64,000 nt of DNA from Hyphomicrobiaceae bacterium (GTDB taxonomy: Bacteria > Pseudomonadota > Alphaproteobacteria > Rhizobiales > Aestuariivirgaceae): the NCBI GenBank assembly GCA_900298995.1, contig OMIC01000002.1:62001-126000 (forward strand), written 5' to 3'. The notes beneath the pieces are model-generated. The model was not told the origin of the DNA and did no database searches. It was given only the letters and a program-made list of their open reading frames with translations. Positions 10,401-18,272 of the stretch are shown one piece after another (the stretch's first letter is position 1; every line of letters starts with the position of its first letter). A program made the position numbers and the translations under genes.

Positions 10401-10847
10401 CCCAATATCATGCTAGGCTATCTACGCGCCGACGCGCCGGGAATTCTGCAGTCACCGGGAGATGGCTGGTATGACACGGGCGACATCGTGCGCGTCGATG
10501 ACGAGGGGTTTGTCACAATTCTTGGCCGCGCCAAGCGCTTCTCAAAGATTGCCGGTGAAATGATCTCGCTCACGCGTGTCGAGCAGGCACTGTCGGAATG
10601 CTTCCCCGAGGCACAGCATGCCGTGGTGGCTGTACCAGATGCCCGGAAGGGCGAGCAGCTGGTCTTGTTCACCACGGACCCCGGTCTGGATGCCCAAAAG
10701 GTCGCCGAGGGACTGCGGGCCGCCGGCCTGTCAGCCTTGATGCTGCCACGCGAGGTCATCGTTCTCTCCGAGCTTCCCGTTCTGGGTTCCGGAAAGACAG
10801 ACTATCCGGCACTCGACCGGCAGGCACGAAAGCTCACCGAGGTCTGA
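7401..10847 (+). CDS. Fused MFS lysophospholipid transporter / acyltransferase / acyl-ACP ligase (LplT-Aas type)
   Basis: A 1148-residue three-domain protein. Residues 1 to about 430 are a twelve-helix MFS transporter of the LplT type. Residues about 450-640 are a PlsC-type acyltransferase with NHTSYLDGP (HX4D) and FPEGRLTVTG. Residues about 660-1148 are an AMP-forming acyl ligase with FTSGSEGVPKG and YDTGDIVR. In Escherichia coli LplT flips lysophospholipids inward and the separate Aas protein reacylates them. Here both are one polypeptide, an arrangement seen in other proteobacteria. It probably acts at the inner membrane in phospholipid repair. ATG at 7401 has GAGGAAA about ten bases upstream. 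It is monocistronic, with 160 bases of non-coding sequence downstream in which I see no clear terminator. Confidence 0.9.
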   Translation: MNSDTGAPQSQFAILKSRSFLPLFITQAISAFNDNAVRNGIAILITYDLAVRFGFDAALFVQAGLGLFMLPFFLFSAFAGQLADKYDKALVARWVKLFDLLAMVFGALSLWLENPVMHLIVLFLAGTTAAFFGPIKYGILPQYLKREELIGGNALIELGTFVTILAGTLFGGFLVLHDLGRPVLAICIIMLAVIALVCAFFMPPAPGDKSIRFDWNVPRQTLKLLAYARERKDVFWSVIGASWFWFLGAAIMAQLPVFTRDVLLANDAVANSFIGLFTIGIGAGSLLTNALLKGEVSPRYVPIASIMMTVFLLDLYFAAGDASAALAGTADNGLVAFFAHGEGWRVALDLFFIAFFGGLYAVPLNAIMQHRSPSSRRSRVIAANNVMNAVFMIASALAGAVLLKVMSAQGFFLLLGLANAVASVFVARLLPQELAAGVVRFLFRLFYRVEVRGLENYRAAGRKAVIIANHTSYLDGPLLSAFLPERACFAINSHVAKQWWARPAFFLGDMIALDPASPLALRALVDKLKRGNKVVIFPEGRLTVTGALMKVYEGPGAIAEMAHARVLPVRIDGAIYTPFSRMRGKLRLRWFPKITVSILPPVRFDAPEGLRGAALRQHQADKLYDVMTDIVFRTSDIDRTLFQSLLDARHIHGGRHVVMEDVQRTPVNYDRLIMGSFMLGRRIAEQAPGQRNVGLLLPNTIGTFVTLFGLHAFGRVPAMLNFSTGAANMVAACTAAGVTTIVTSRRFIEAGNMEEDLRRLGEGRTIIYLEDLRAALTARDKLYGLFARFFPRAALRFGRGLEDPSAPAVILFTSGSEGVPKGVVLSHRNLQANRFQAAARIAFTASDVVFNSLPMFHAFGLTGGTLLPVLAGLRTFLYPSPLHYKVVPELCYETNATVLFGTDTFLMGYARSAHPYDFFNVRLVVAGAERVKPETRAVWMEKFGLRILEGYGATECAPVVAVNTPMHFRAGTVGRFLDQIEYRLDPVPGIEDGGRLFVKGPNIMLGYLRADAPGILQSPGDGWYDTGDIVRVDDEGFVTILGRAKRFSKIAGEMISLTRVEQALSECFPEAQHAVVAVPDARKGEQLVLFTTDPGLDAQKVAEGLRAAGLSALMLPREVIVLSELPVLGSGKTDYPALDRQARKLTEV

Positions 10848-11007
10848 GTTGATCATTTGCCTCGGAAGCTGTCTGGTCACGTTCCAAGAAAAATGGTGCG
10901 GCACCTGAATTGCTCCAGCTTCGTGAACTGCAATACCCACACGGCTCTCCCCCTCGACCATTTGAGGGTTACGCACTAAAAGCGCCGCAGAACGAGGGTC
11001 TGGTTAA

Positions 11008-12180
11008 ATGAGATTTGCGAAAGTGACGGGGCGGCTCGACGGGCTTGGGTCTGAGAAATGGGCGGTTCACCTCGAAGGCAGGCGCCGCGCCCAGAACGGC
11101 CAGCCGATGATCTTCCTGTCGATCGGCGAGCCCGACTCACCGCCCCCCGCCGCCATTCTGGACGAAGCCAGCCGCCAGATGCGGGCCGGACGCCTGCGTT
11201 ATGCCGAAGGCCGGGGCGAGGCCAATGTCCGCCGCGCCCTGGCCGATCTCTACTCCCGCCAGACCGGGCGGCGGATCGGCGATGACCAGTTCATCTATCT
11301 TCCCGGAACGCAGACCGCACTCTTCGCCGCCATGATGACGGTGGTGAATGAAGGTGATGAGGTTCTGATGGCGGATCCCTATTATGCTACATATGAGGGC
11401 ATCATTGCTGCTGCGGGCGGCATTGCCGTGCCGCTGCAGGTCGATCCCGACAAGGGCTTTCATCTCAAGGCCGCCGACCTCGAAAAGGCCATCACGCCCC
11501 GGTCGCGTGTGTTGCTCATGAATACGCCGTCCAACCCCACTGGGGCGGTGTTCACCCGCGCGGAGATCGAGAAGATCGGCGACGTCTGCGAGAAGCACGA
11601 CCTGTGGATCATTTCGGACGAGGTCTATGCGACCCTGACCTATGGCAACACCGTCTTTGCCTCACCCTTCGACATTCCGGCGCTCGAGAAGCGTACCATC
11701 GTTGTATCTTCAATCTCGAAGTCCCACGCCATTCCGGGCTTCCGTTGCGGCTGGATTGCCGCTTCGCCGGAATTCTGCGACCGCTGCATTCCGGTCACCG
11801 AAACGATGTTGTTCGGTTCCCAGGCGTTCCTCGAGGATGCGCTTGCCTTTGCCCTCAGCACGCACTTCCCGGAACTCGACACGATGAAGCGCAATTATGA
11901 GACGCGGGCCCAGGCGCTGGTCAAGGCGCTGGGCGGTTCGGCGAGAGTCTCTGCCCGCATGCCCGAGGGCGGCATGTTCGTCATGGTCGATGTGCGCAAG
12001 ACCGGCCTCTCGGGCGAAGCCTTCGCCTGGCGGCTTCTCGAGGAGGAACACGTCGTCACCATGCCGGGAGAGAGCTTCGGCACGGGCGGTGCGGGGCACC
12101 TGCGCGTGGCGCTCACCGTCGGCGTAGACGAGATCACCGAAGCCTCGAAGCGGATTGTGAGGCTTGCAGACCGGATCTGA
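11008..12180 (+). CDS. Class I/II aminotransferase, AruH-like (arginine:pyruvate transaminase candidate)
   Basis: A 390-residue fold-type I PLP aminotransferase. Asn and Pro in NTPSNPTG, the Asp/Tyr of ISDEVYATL, the Schiff-base Lys in SSISKSHAIPGFRCGW and the C-terminal Arg region GHLRVALTVG are all present. The motif order, the wording around the PLP Lys (SLSKSHAM in AruH) and the MFVMVDIRPTGLSAQAF-like segment (here MFVMVDVRKTGLSGEAF) resemble Pseudomonas AruH. AruH converts arginine and pyruvate to 2-ketoarginine and alanine, and AruI then decarboxylates the product. An AruI-like gene lies 4.9 kb upstream in a different operon. Aspartate or another amino acid as substrate is the main alternative. 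Confidence 0.6.
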   Translation: MRFAKVTGRLDGLGSEKWAVHLEGRRRAQNGQPMIFLSIGEPDSPPPAAILDEASRQMRAGRLRYAEGRGEANVRRALADLYSRQTGRRIGDDQFIYLPGTQTALFAAMMTVVNEGDEVLMADPYYATYEGIIAAAGGIAVPLQVDPDKGFHLKAADLEKAITPRSRVLLMNTPSNPTGAVFTRAEIEKIGDVCEKHDLWIISDEVYATLTYGNTVFASPFDIPALEKRTIVVSSISKSHAIPGFRCGWIAASPEFCDRCIPVTETMLFGSQAFLEDALAFALSTHFPELDTMKRNYETRAQALVKALGGSARVSARMPEGGMFVMVDVRKTGLSGEAFAWRLLEEEHVVTMPGESFGTGGAGHLRVALTVGVDEITEASKRIVRLADRI

Positions 12181-12196
12181 GGTTGGAGGAGCTGCC

Positions 12197-12757
12197 TCAG
12201 ATGACCTGGTAGCCGTATTCCTCGGCCTGCTCGGTCATCCATTCCCAGAAGCTCTCGGAAAATCCGCGGAACACCGAAAGATCATAGGCATCATCGGCAG
12301 CGCGGGTCAGATGAACGCCGACATGAGCCATCTGGGTTAGTGCCGACTTGCCCACCGGGAACTGATCCGGGTGAAGATCGACCGGCGTGCCCTTGGCCAG
12401 CACGGCGCGCGCCCGGGGTCCCGACATGCGGATCACAACACGGCCATGGCTCTGGTCGGTCACCGATGCCACACCCGCGAGTTTCGCCTTCAGGTCGCGA
12501 TAGAGCGCGCCTTCACCCAAGTTTTCGGCCAGCACGAAATACTGGTCGGGGCCCGCCCACTGCGCGTTGTAACCTTTGAGCGCGGCCGCAGTGGCAGAGC
12601 CTTGGCCGGCCCGCGCGATCACGCTGATGATCGACAGCGGATGCCGGACGGTGAAGGTCACGCCCGGCGCAGTCCTGCTGGCGCCGAAGCGCCCCTGTAT
12701 TGCGATGTCGCGCAAGGGCGACACGCGCGGCAGAATCTTCTCCGGGGAATTAAGCAT
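12197..12757 (-). CDS. soxG: Sarcosine oxidase gamma subunit (or N-methylglutamate dehydrogenase subunit)
   Basis: A 186-residue small subunit with the SoxG pattern: a TVRHPLSIISV-like start, a central region that includes the conserved Leu-His-Pro of PVDLHPDQFP, and a C-terminal FWEWMTEQAEEYGYQV. In heterotetrameric sarcosine oxidase this subunit packs on the folate-binding domain of the alpha subunit. It is the last gene of soxBDAG and overlaps the alpha-subunit stop by eight bases. Its stop lies 17 bases from the convergent AruH-like gene. Confidence 0.85.
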   Translation of the reverse strand: MLNSPEKILPRVSPLRDIAIQGRFGASRTAPGVTFTVRHPLSIISVIARAGQGSATAAALKGYNAQWAGPDQYFVLAENLGEGALYRDLKAKLAGVASVTDQSHGRVVIRMSGPRARAVLAKGTPVDLHPDQFPVGKSALTQMAHVGVHLTRAADDAYDLSVFRGFSESFWEWMTEQAEEYGYQVI

Positions 12758-15668
12758 GGAGCCTCTTGTTCTCCTTGTCGAAATGCATGGGATCGCAGAT
12801 CTCGCCCATCACGCGGGCCCCTCGCAGGCCATCCCACACCTGGACCACTTCACCGTGGCGGGCACGGCCATTGGCAAGCAGGGCAAGTCCAATCCACATG
12901 TCGAGCATTGGCGACCACGCAACCGAGGTTACATAGCCCTGATCATTGGCCATGGATGGCGTGTCATCCCTTTTCAGCAGATGGGCGCCAGACCTGATGC
13001 GGTCGGTGGGATCAACCGGCCTGATGCCGACCACGCATTGGCGGTTGGGGTCCATGAGGCCCTCGCGCTGAGCCATCATGCGGCCGATGAAGTCTTTTTT
13101 GGCCGATACCATCTTGCCGAGGCCGAGATCGCCAGCCGTTGTGGTGCCGTTCAACTCGCCGCCGGCCACATGGCCCTTCTCGATGCGCATGATGGAGAGC
13201 GCCTCGACACCATAGGGCACAATGCCGAATTCCTCACCAGCCTGACATACGGCGCGGGCAACCATGTTGCCATAATCCGCCGGCACTGCGAGCTCATAGG
13301 CATGTTCGCCAGAGAAGGAGAGACGGAACAGCCGCGCCGGAACACCGCCCATGACCGTGATCTCAAGAGCTGCCATGTAGGGCGCAGTCTGGTCGTTCAG
13401 CTCGAGGCCATCCACGATCTTCTGCAGCGTGGCCCGCGACTTCGGACCGGCCACCGCCATCTGCGCCCATTGTTCGGTCACCGAGACATAGGTGACGTCG
13501 AGTTCCGGGAACAAGGCCTGGTGTGCAAATTCCATCTGCGCCATGACCTTGGCGGCGTTCGCGGTGGTGGTGGTCATCACATAATGATCATCCGCCAGCC
13601 GCGAGGTTGTGCCGTCATCATAGACGATGCCATCCTCACGCAGCATGAGCCCATAGCGGGCCTTGCCCACCGCGAGCGTCGAGAAGGTGTTGCAATAGAG
13701 CTTGTCGAGGAAGGCGCCTGCGTCCTTGCCCTGAACATCGATCTTGCCGAGCGTCGAGACATCACAGATGCCGACGCCATTGCGGGTCGCAAGGACTTCC
13801 CGCGATGCCGAGGCCAGCCAGTCCTCGCCATCCTGCGGAAACCACGAGGAGCGCATCCAGAGTCCGGTCTCCACAAACACGGCACCCTGCTCCTCCGCCC
13901 ACTCATGCAGCGGCGTCTTGCGTACCGGCTGGAAATGGTGGCCGGTGAACGGTCCCGCAAAGGCGCCGAAAGAAACCGGCGTGTAGAAAGGGCGGAAGGT
14001 CGTGGTTCCCACCTCATCCATGCTGCGGCCCGTGGCCTCGGCCAGAATGGCGATCGCATTGATGTTGCCGAGCTTGCCCTGGTCGGTCGCCATGCCGGTC
14101 GTTGTGTAGCGCTTGGCAAGTTCGACGTCGCGGTAACCCTCGCGAGCCGCCAGCGGCAGGTCCTTGGCGGTGGCGTCGTTCTGGTAGTCGATGAAGGCCT
14201 TGCCGTGGCTTTCCTTCACCCACCACAGCGGCGCAATGGCGAAACCCTCGTCGCGGCAGTTCGGCACTGCAACGGGCTTGCCGCCTGCCGCGCCCTTGGC
14301 CGCGCCATCGGCGAGGCACTCGGAGAGCAGCATCTTGCCCGCCGCCGACCCGGCAACCGTAAAGCCCGGTCCGTTGTCGGGCGGAAGAAAGGCCAGCAGG
14401 CTTTTGTCCCAATGCGGCTTCTGCCCGCGATGACACGCCAGGTTGACGATCGGGCTCCAGCCGCCGGACATGGCCAGCGCTTCGCAGTCGATGTGCGTCC
14501 CGTTGCTCAGTTCGATGCCGGTGACGCCCTTCCGCCCCGACACATCCGTCACCTGCTGGCCGCGGATGACGGGAACGCCGGCGCTGTCTGCTGACGCATC
14601 CATCCGGCTGTCGACGATGACTTCGACATGTACGCCCTGAGCCTTGAGGTCGCGGGCCGTGCGGTAGGCCGAGTCGTTATTGGCGAAGACTGCGACCGAT
14701 CGGCCAGCCGCAACGCCATACCGGTTGGCATAGCTCCGCATGGCGGATGCCAGCATGACGCCCGGAACGTCGTTGCCGCCAAACGCCACCGGGCGCTCTT
14801 CCGCGCCCGCCGCCAGCACCGCGCGCTTCGCGATGATGCGCCAGTAGCGCTGGCGGGGTTCGTAGGGATCGGGTACGGCCACATGGTCATTGACCCGCTC
14901 GACGGCACCGAAGATGTTGCCATCGAACCAGCCCATGACAGTGGTGCGTGGCATGAGCGTCACGGTCGGCAGTGACGCGAGTTCGGCCAGCACGCCCGCA
15001 GCCCAGTCAAGACCTGACTTGCCATCGATCTCTTCACGCTCATGGAGAAGCGATCCACCAAGCCGCGCGCCCTCGTCGGCAAGAACCACACGCTGGCCGG
15101 ACCGCGCCGCAGCGAGCGCGGCCATCAGACCCGCGGGTCCCGAACCGATCACCAGCAGGTCACAATGGGCGTAGGCCTTTTCATATTTGTCGGGGTCGGG
15201 AAGCCTTGACGCCGTACCCAGTCCCGCCGCCCGGCGGATCAGCGGCTCATAGATCTTCTCCCAGAAGCTCTTCGGCCACATGAAGGTCTTGTAATAGAAG
15301 CCCGCGACGAAGATCGACGAGGCCAGCGAAGTGACGGCGCCGACATCGAAATTGAGCGACGGCCAGCGGTTCTGGCTTCGGGCCGTGAGCCCGTCATAGA
15401 GTTCGATCATGGTGGCGCGGGTGTTGGCCTCCTTGCGGCCGCCCTCACGCAGTTCAACAAGCGCATTGGGCTCGGCAGCACCTGCCGTGATGACGCCGCG
15501 CGGCCGGTGATACTTGAAGGACCGGCCCATGAGTGTCATGCCATTGGCCATCAGTGCCGAGGCCAGCGTGTCTCCCGCATGGCCGGTGAACGGCTTTCCG
15601 TCAAAGGAGAAGGACAGCTCCGTGGTGCGGTCGATGAGACCGCCCTTGTCGAGACGATAGGAGCTCAT
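12750..15668 (-). CDS. soxA: Sarcosine oxidase alpha subunit (or N-methylglutamate dehydrogenase subunit)
   Basis: A 972-residue multidomain subunit. Residues about 15-100 are a ferredoxin-like domain (the FTGHAGDTLASAL type that replaces a 2Fe-2S domain). A dinucleotide-binding region follows with VIGSGPAGLMAALAAARSG. The C-terminal half is a GcvT-like aminomethyl-folate domain (ARYGLMLREDG, then MRIEKGHVAGGEL). The start at 15668 is fixed by an ATGA overlap with soxD. A further upstream ATG would run deep into soxD. The protein channels the methyl carbon to tetrahydrofolate as methylene-THF. N-methylglutamate dehydrogenase MgdC has the same architecture and cannot be excluded. Confidence 0.9.
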   Translation of the reverse strand: MSSYRLDKGGLIDRTTELSFSFDGKPFTGHAGDTLASALMANGMTLMGRSFKYHRPRGVITAGAAEPNALVELREGGRKEANTRATMIELYDGLTARSQNRWPSLNFDVGAVTSLASSIFVAGFYYKTFMWPKSFWEKIYEPLIRRAAGLGTASRLPDPDKYEKAYAHCDLLVIGSGPAGLMAALAAARSGQRVVLADEGARLGGSLLHEREEIDGKSGLDWAAGVLAELASLPTVTLMPRTTVMGWFDGNIFGAVERVNDHVAVPDPYEPRQRYWRIIAKRAVLAAGAEERPVAFGGNDVPGVMLASAMRSYANRYGVAAGRSVAVFANNDSAYRTARDLKAQGVHVEVIVDSRMDASADSAGVPVIRGQQVTDVSGRKGVTGIELSNGTHIDCEALAMSGGWSPIVNLACHRGQKPHWDKSLLAFLPPDNGPGFTVAGSAAGKMLLSECLADGAAKGAAGGKPVAVPNCRDEGFAIAPLWWVKESHGKAFIDYQNDATAKDLPLAAREGYRDVELAKRYTTTGMATDQGKLGNINAIAILAEATGRSMDEVGTTTFRPFYTPVSFGAFAGPFTGHHFQPVRKTPLHEWAEEQGAVFVETGLWMRSSWFPQDGEDWLASASREVLATRNGVGICDVSTLGKIDVQGKDAGAFLDKLYCNTFSTLAVGKARYGLMLREDGIVYDDGTTSRLADDHYVMTTTTANAAKVMAQMEFAHQALFPELDVTYVSVTEQWAQMAVAGPKSRATLQKIVDGLELNDQTAPYMAALEITVMGGVPARLFRLSFSGEHAYELAVPADYGNMVARAVCQAGEEFGIVPYGVEALSIMRIEKGHVAGGELNGTTTAGDLGLGKMVSAKKDFIGRMMAQREGLMDPNRQCVVGIRPVDPTDRIRSGAHLLKRDDTPSMANDQGYVTSVAWSPMLDMWIGLALLANGRARHGEVVQVWDGLRGARVMGEICDPMHFDKENKRLHA

Positions 15669-15949
15669 GCCCTGGCTCCCTTCGCCCTGGTGTAGTCGCG
15701 GGCCGTGACGGCACCATAGACCTCGTGCGTCTCGGTGTTGCGGGTCACGACCAGCCAAGACCGGCATCCACCGGAATGATGGGCGTATTCATCAAAGCGG
15801 CCGCGTGGATTGTTGCGCAGATAGACGTAGTCGTACCACTGTTCCATGGAGGACGGGTCATTGGTGGTGGGACGGGTCACCGAGGCATCGCCGAGGAAGG
15901 TGAATTCCTCGACTGGTCTGGTGCCGCAATGGGGACATGGGATGAGCAT
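15665..15949 (-). CDS. soxD: Sarcosine oxidase delta subunit (or N-methylglutamate dehydrogenase subunit)
   Basis: A 94-residue protein with the SoxD zinc site: Cys5 and Cys8 in CPHCG, and a later His...Cys pair in HHSGGCRSW. The pattern RPTTNDPSSMEQWYDYVYLR is family-typical. It is a structural zinc-binding subunit of the heterotetramer. It lies between soxB (12-base gap) and soxA (ATGA overlap), which is the usual gene order. Confidence 0.92.
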   Translation of the reverse strand: MLIPCPHCGTRPVEEFTFLGDASVTRPTTNDPSSMEQWYDYVYLRNNPRGRFDEYAHHSGGCRSWLVVTRNTETHEVYGAVTARDYTRAKGARA

Positions 15950-15961
15950 GAGCGTGATCCG

Positions 15962-17212
15962 TCAGTGCAGGTTCGGTGTTGCGCCCTGGCCCTTTTCGTC
16001 GAGCATGTGCCCGGTTCTGAACCGGTCGAGACGATAGGCGGCGTTGAGCTTGTGGGGTTCATCCCTGGCGATGGTGTGCGCAAAGCACCAGCCCGAGGCA
16101 GGCGTTGCCTTGAAGCCGCCGTAGCACCAGCCGGTGTTGAGGTAGAGATTCTGAATAGGCGTCTTGTCGATGATCGGCGAACCATCCATCGACATGTCCA
16201 TGATGCCGCCCCAGGACCGCAGCACCCTCACCCGGGCGATCGAGGGGATCATGGCGACACCGGCTTCGACCACATGCTCGACCATCGGCAGGTTGCCGCG
16301 TCGGGCATAGGAGTTGTAGCCATCGATATCGCCGCCGAAGACGAGGCCGCCCTTGTCCGACTGCGAGACATAGAAGTGCCCGGCGCCGAAGGTAACAACG
16401 CCATCAATGTAGGGCTTCAGCCCCTCCGACACGAAGGCCTGCAGCACGTGACTCTCGACGGGAAGCTTGAGGCCCGCCATCGCCGCCGTCTCGGATGAGT
16501 TACCGGCCGTGGCCAGGCCAAGCTTCTTGCACCTGATGAAGCCCTTGTTGGTATCGACACCGACAACCTTGCCGTTTTCGATATGGATGCCAGTGACCTC
16601 GCAGCGCTGGATGATATCGACGCCGCGGCTGTCGGCACCGCGCGCATAGCCCCAGGCGACCGCATCATGACGGACTGTACCGCCACGGCGCTGCAGGAGC
16701 CCGCCCTTGATGGGGAAGCGCGCATTTTCGAAGTCGAAGAAGGGATACATCTCGCGCACCTGCTCGCGGTCGAGCAGTTCGGCGTCAACGCCGTCGATGC
16801 GCATGGCGTTTCCGCGACGCGCGAAGGCATCGCGCTGGGCGTCCGTGTGGCAGAGGTTGAGAACCCCGCGCTGGGACACCATGGCGTTGAAATTGAAGTC
16901 CTGTTCGAGATTCTCCCAGAGCTTCATCGACCATTCATAGAACGGGTTGTTGCCGGGCAGCATGTAGTTGGAGCGGATGATGGTGGTGTTGCGACCAATG
17001 TTTCCGGAGCCAAGCCAGCCCTTTTCGAGCACCGCCACATTGGTGAGGCCATGTTCCTTGGCAAGATAATAGGCGGTCGCAAGCCCGTGGCCGCCGCCAC
17101 CCACGATGACGATGTCATATTCCGACTTGGGTTGCGGTTCGCGCCAGGCAGGTTGCCAGTTCTTGTGTCCTGAGAAGGAATTCTTGATGAGAGAGAAGAC
17201 GTTGTAGCGCAT
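15962..17212 (-). CDS. soxB: Sarcosine oxidase beta subunit (or N-methylglutamate dehydrogenase subunit)
   Basis: A 416-residue FAD-dependent amine oxidase. The N-terminus MRYNVFSLIKN and the FAD motif VIVGGGGHGLATAYYLA match SoxB. RGGTVRHD near residue 182 corresponds to the region with the His that covalently holds FMN in corynebacterial enzymes. The start at 17212 has AGGA just upstream and gives family length. An in-frame ATG 24 codons earlier would add sequence foreign to the family. It is first in soxBDAG and divergent from the glxA-type regulator, 91 bases apart. Substrate is sarcosine or, in view of the nearby type III glutamine synthetase, possibly N-methylglutamate. Confidence 0.9.
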   Translation of the reverse strand: MRYNVFSLIKNSFSGHKNWQPAWREPQPKSEYDIVIVGGGGHGLATAYYLAKEHGLTNVAVLEKGWLGSGNIGRNTTIIRSNYMLPGNNPFYEWSMKLWENLEQDFNFNAMVSQRGVLNLCHTDAQRDAFARRGNAMRIDGVDAELLDREQVREMYPFFDFENARFPIKGGLLQRRGGTVRHDAVAWGYARGADSRGVDIIQRCEVTGIHIENGKVVGVDTNKGFIRCKKLGLATAGNSSETAAMAGLKLPVESHVLQAFVSEGLKPYIDGVVTFGAGHFYVSQSDKGGLVFGGDIDGYNSYARRGNLPMVEHVVEAGVAMIPSIARVRVLRSWGGIMDMSMDGSPIIDKTPIQNLYLNTGWCYGGFKATPASGWCFAHTIARDEPHKLNAAYRLDRFRTGHMLDEKGQGATPNLH

Positions 17213-17303
17213 GCGCAAGTCCTGAACCGAATGATACGGGGGTATAACGGCACCCAAGGTTTTCGTCTTGCACATGAAAGCCATTTCCTGATAATTTCAA
17301 GAC

Positions 17304-18272
17304 ATGCGCGAGGCACCCCAAACCATTGGCTTCCTGCTCATTCCTGGGTTTGCGCTGCTGTCCTATGCCTCGGCGGTCGAGCCCTTGCGCGCCGCTAACC
17401 TGCTGGCCGGCCGGGAACTCTACCGCTGGGTTCACATCTCGCCGGGGCCTGCGACCGTGGCGGCATCCTGCGGCGCCACGGTGCCCTGCCCGGTGAAAAC
17501 CGGTGAGGCCGTCGACCTCGACCTGCTGCTGGTCTGCGCGGGCGGGCGTCCGACCTCCTTCCGGGATCGGGCGACGCTGCGCTGGCTCAAGGCCCTCGCT
17601 GGCCGGGGCATGCGGATCGGCGGTGTTTCCGGCGGCCCGGTCATCCTCGCGCGGGCCGGCACCATGGATGGCTATCACATGACGGTGCACTGGGAGCATG
17701 CGCCGGCCGTTGCAGAGGCGTTTCCCAATATCCTGCTGACGCGCTCCATCTACATCATGGACCGCAACCGCCTCACCTGCGCGGGCGGCACGGCGCCGCT
17801 TGACATGATGCATGCCCTGATCGCCGAGCGGCACGGACCGGAGCTTGCGCGCAACGTGTCGGACTGGTTCATGCATACCGACATTCGTCCGGCGCAAAGC
17901 GCGCAACGGGTGTCACCCGCCCTGCGCCACGGCATCCATGACGCGCGCCTCACGGCCGCGCTTGAACTGATGGACAGCCACCCCGGCGAGCCGCTGAAAC
18001 GCAGCGAGACCGCAAGGCGCGTCGGCCTCTCCACCCGGCAGCTTGATCGTGTCTTCGCCGACAAGCTGGGGACGAGCTATGCCGACCATTACCGCCGCAT
18101 CAGGCTCGAGCGGGCGCGTGACCTGCTGCGGCAGTCGGTCGTACCCATCGTTGAAATCGCGATTGGCTGTGGATTCTCAAGTGCCAGCCATTTCGGGCGC
18201 GCCTATCGCACGGCCTTTGGCGTGACCCCGGCGGCGGAGCGCAAATCCGATGCGCCCCGCCCTCCGGGCTGA
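17304..18272 (+). CDS. GlxA-family transcriptional regulator (DJ-1/PfpI plus AraC HTH)
   Basis: A 322-residue regulator. Residues about 1-190 form a DJ-1/PfpI-like ligand-sensing domain (GFLLIPGFALLSYASAVEPLR, shortened family hallmark, through GGTAPLDMMHALI), and the last 100 residues hold an AraC double helix-turn-helix ending IAIGCGFSSASHFGRAYR. Regulators of this class (GlxA, GbdR) control glycine betaine, sarcosine and methylamine catabolism. Its divergent placement 91 bases from soxB strongly suggests it regulates soxBDAG. Its stop abuts the stop of the convergent glutamine synthetase gene with no spacer. Confidence 0.85.
   Translation: MREAPQTIGFLLIPGFALLSYASAVEPLRAANLLAGRELYRWVHISPGPATVAASCGATVPCPVKTGEAVDLDLLLVCAGGRPTSFRDRATLRWLKALAGRGMRIGGVSGGPVILARAGTMDGYHMTVHWEHAPAVAEAFPNILLTRSIYIMDRNRLTCAGGTAPLDMMHALIAERHGPELARNVSDWFMHTDIRPAQSAQRVSPALRHGIHDARLTAALELMDSHPGEPLKRSETARRVGLSTRQLDRVFADKLGTSYADHYRRIRLERARDLLRQSVVPIVEIAIGCGFSSASHFGRAYRTAFGVTPAAERKSDAPRPPG

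Noticed and set aside
10848-11007. Gap of 160 bases after the LplT-Aas gene examined for a small RNA or riboswitch
   Set aside because: No convincing conserved fold, terminator or ORF was seen. It probably carries the aminotransferase promoter.
12576-14594. Long plus-strand open frame antisense to soxA (about 670 codons)
   Set aside because: It runs opposite a clearly conserved gene, is rich in low-complexity His/Arg/Gly composition typical of reverse frames in high-GC DNA, and has no recognisable domain or ribosome-binding site.
17213-17284. In-frame upstream extension of soxB by 24 codons
   Set aside because: SoxB proteins begin at the MRYNVF segment. The extension has no similarity and would extend nearly to the divergent regulator start, leaving little promoter space.
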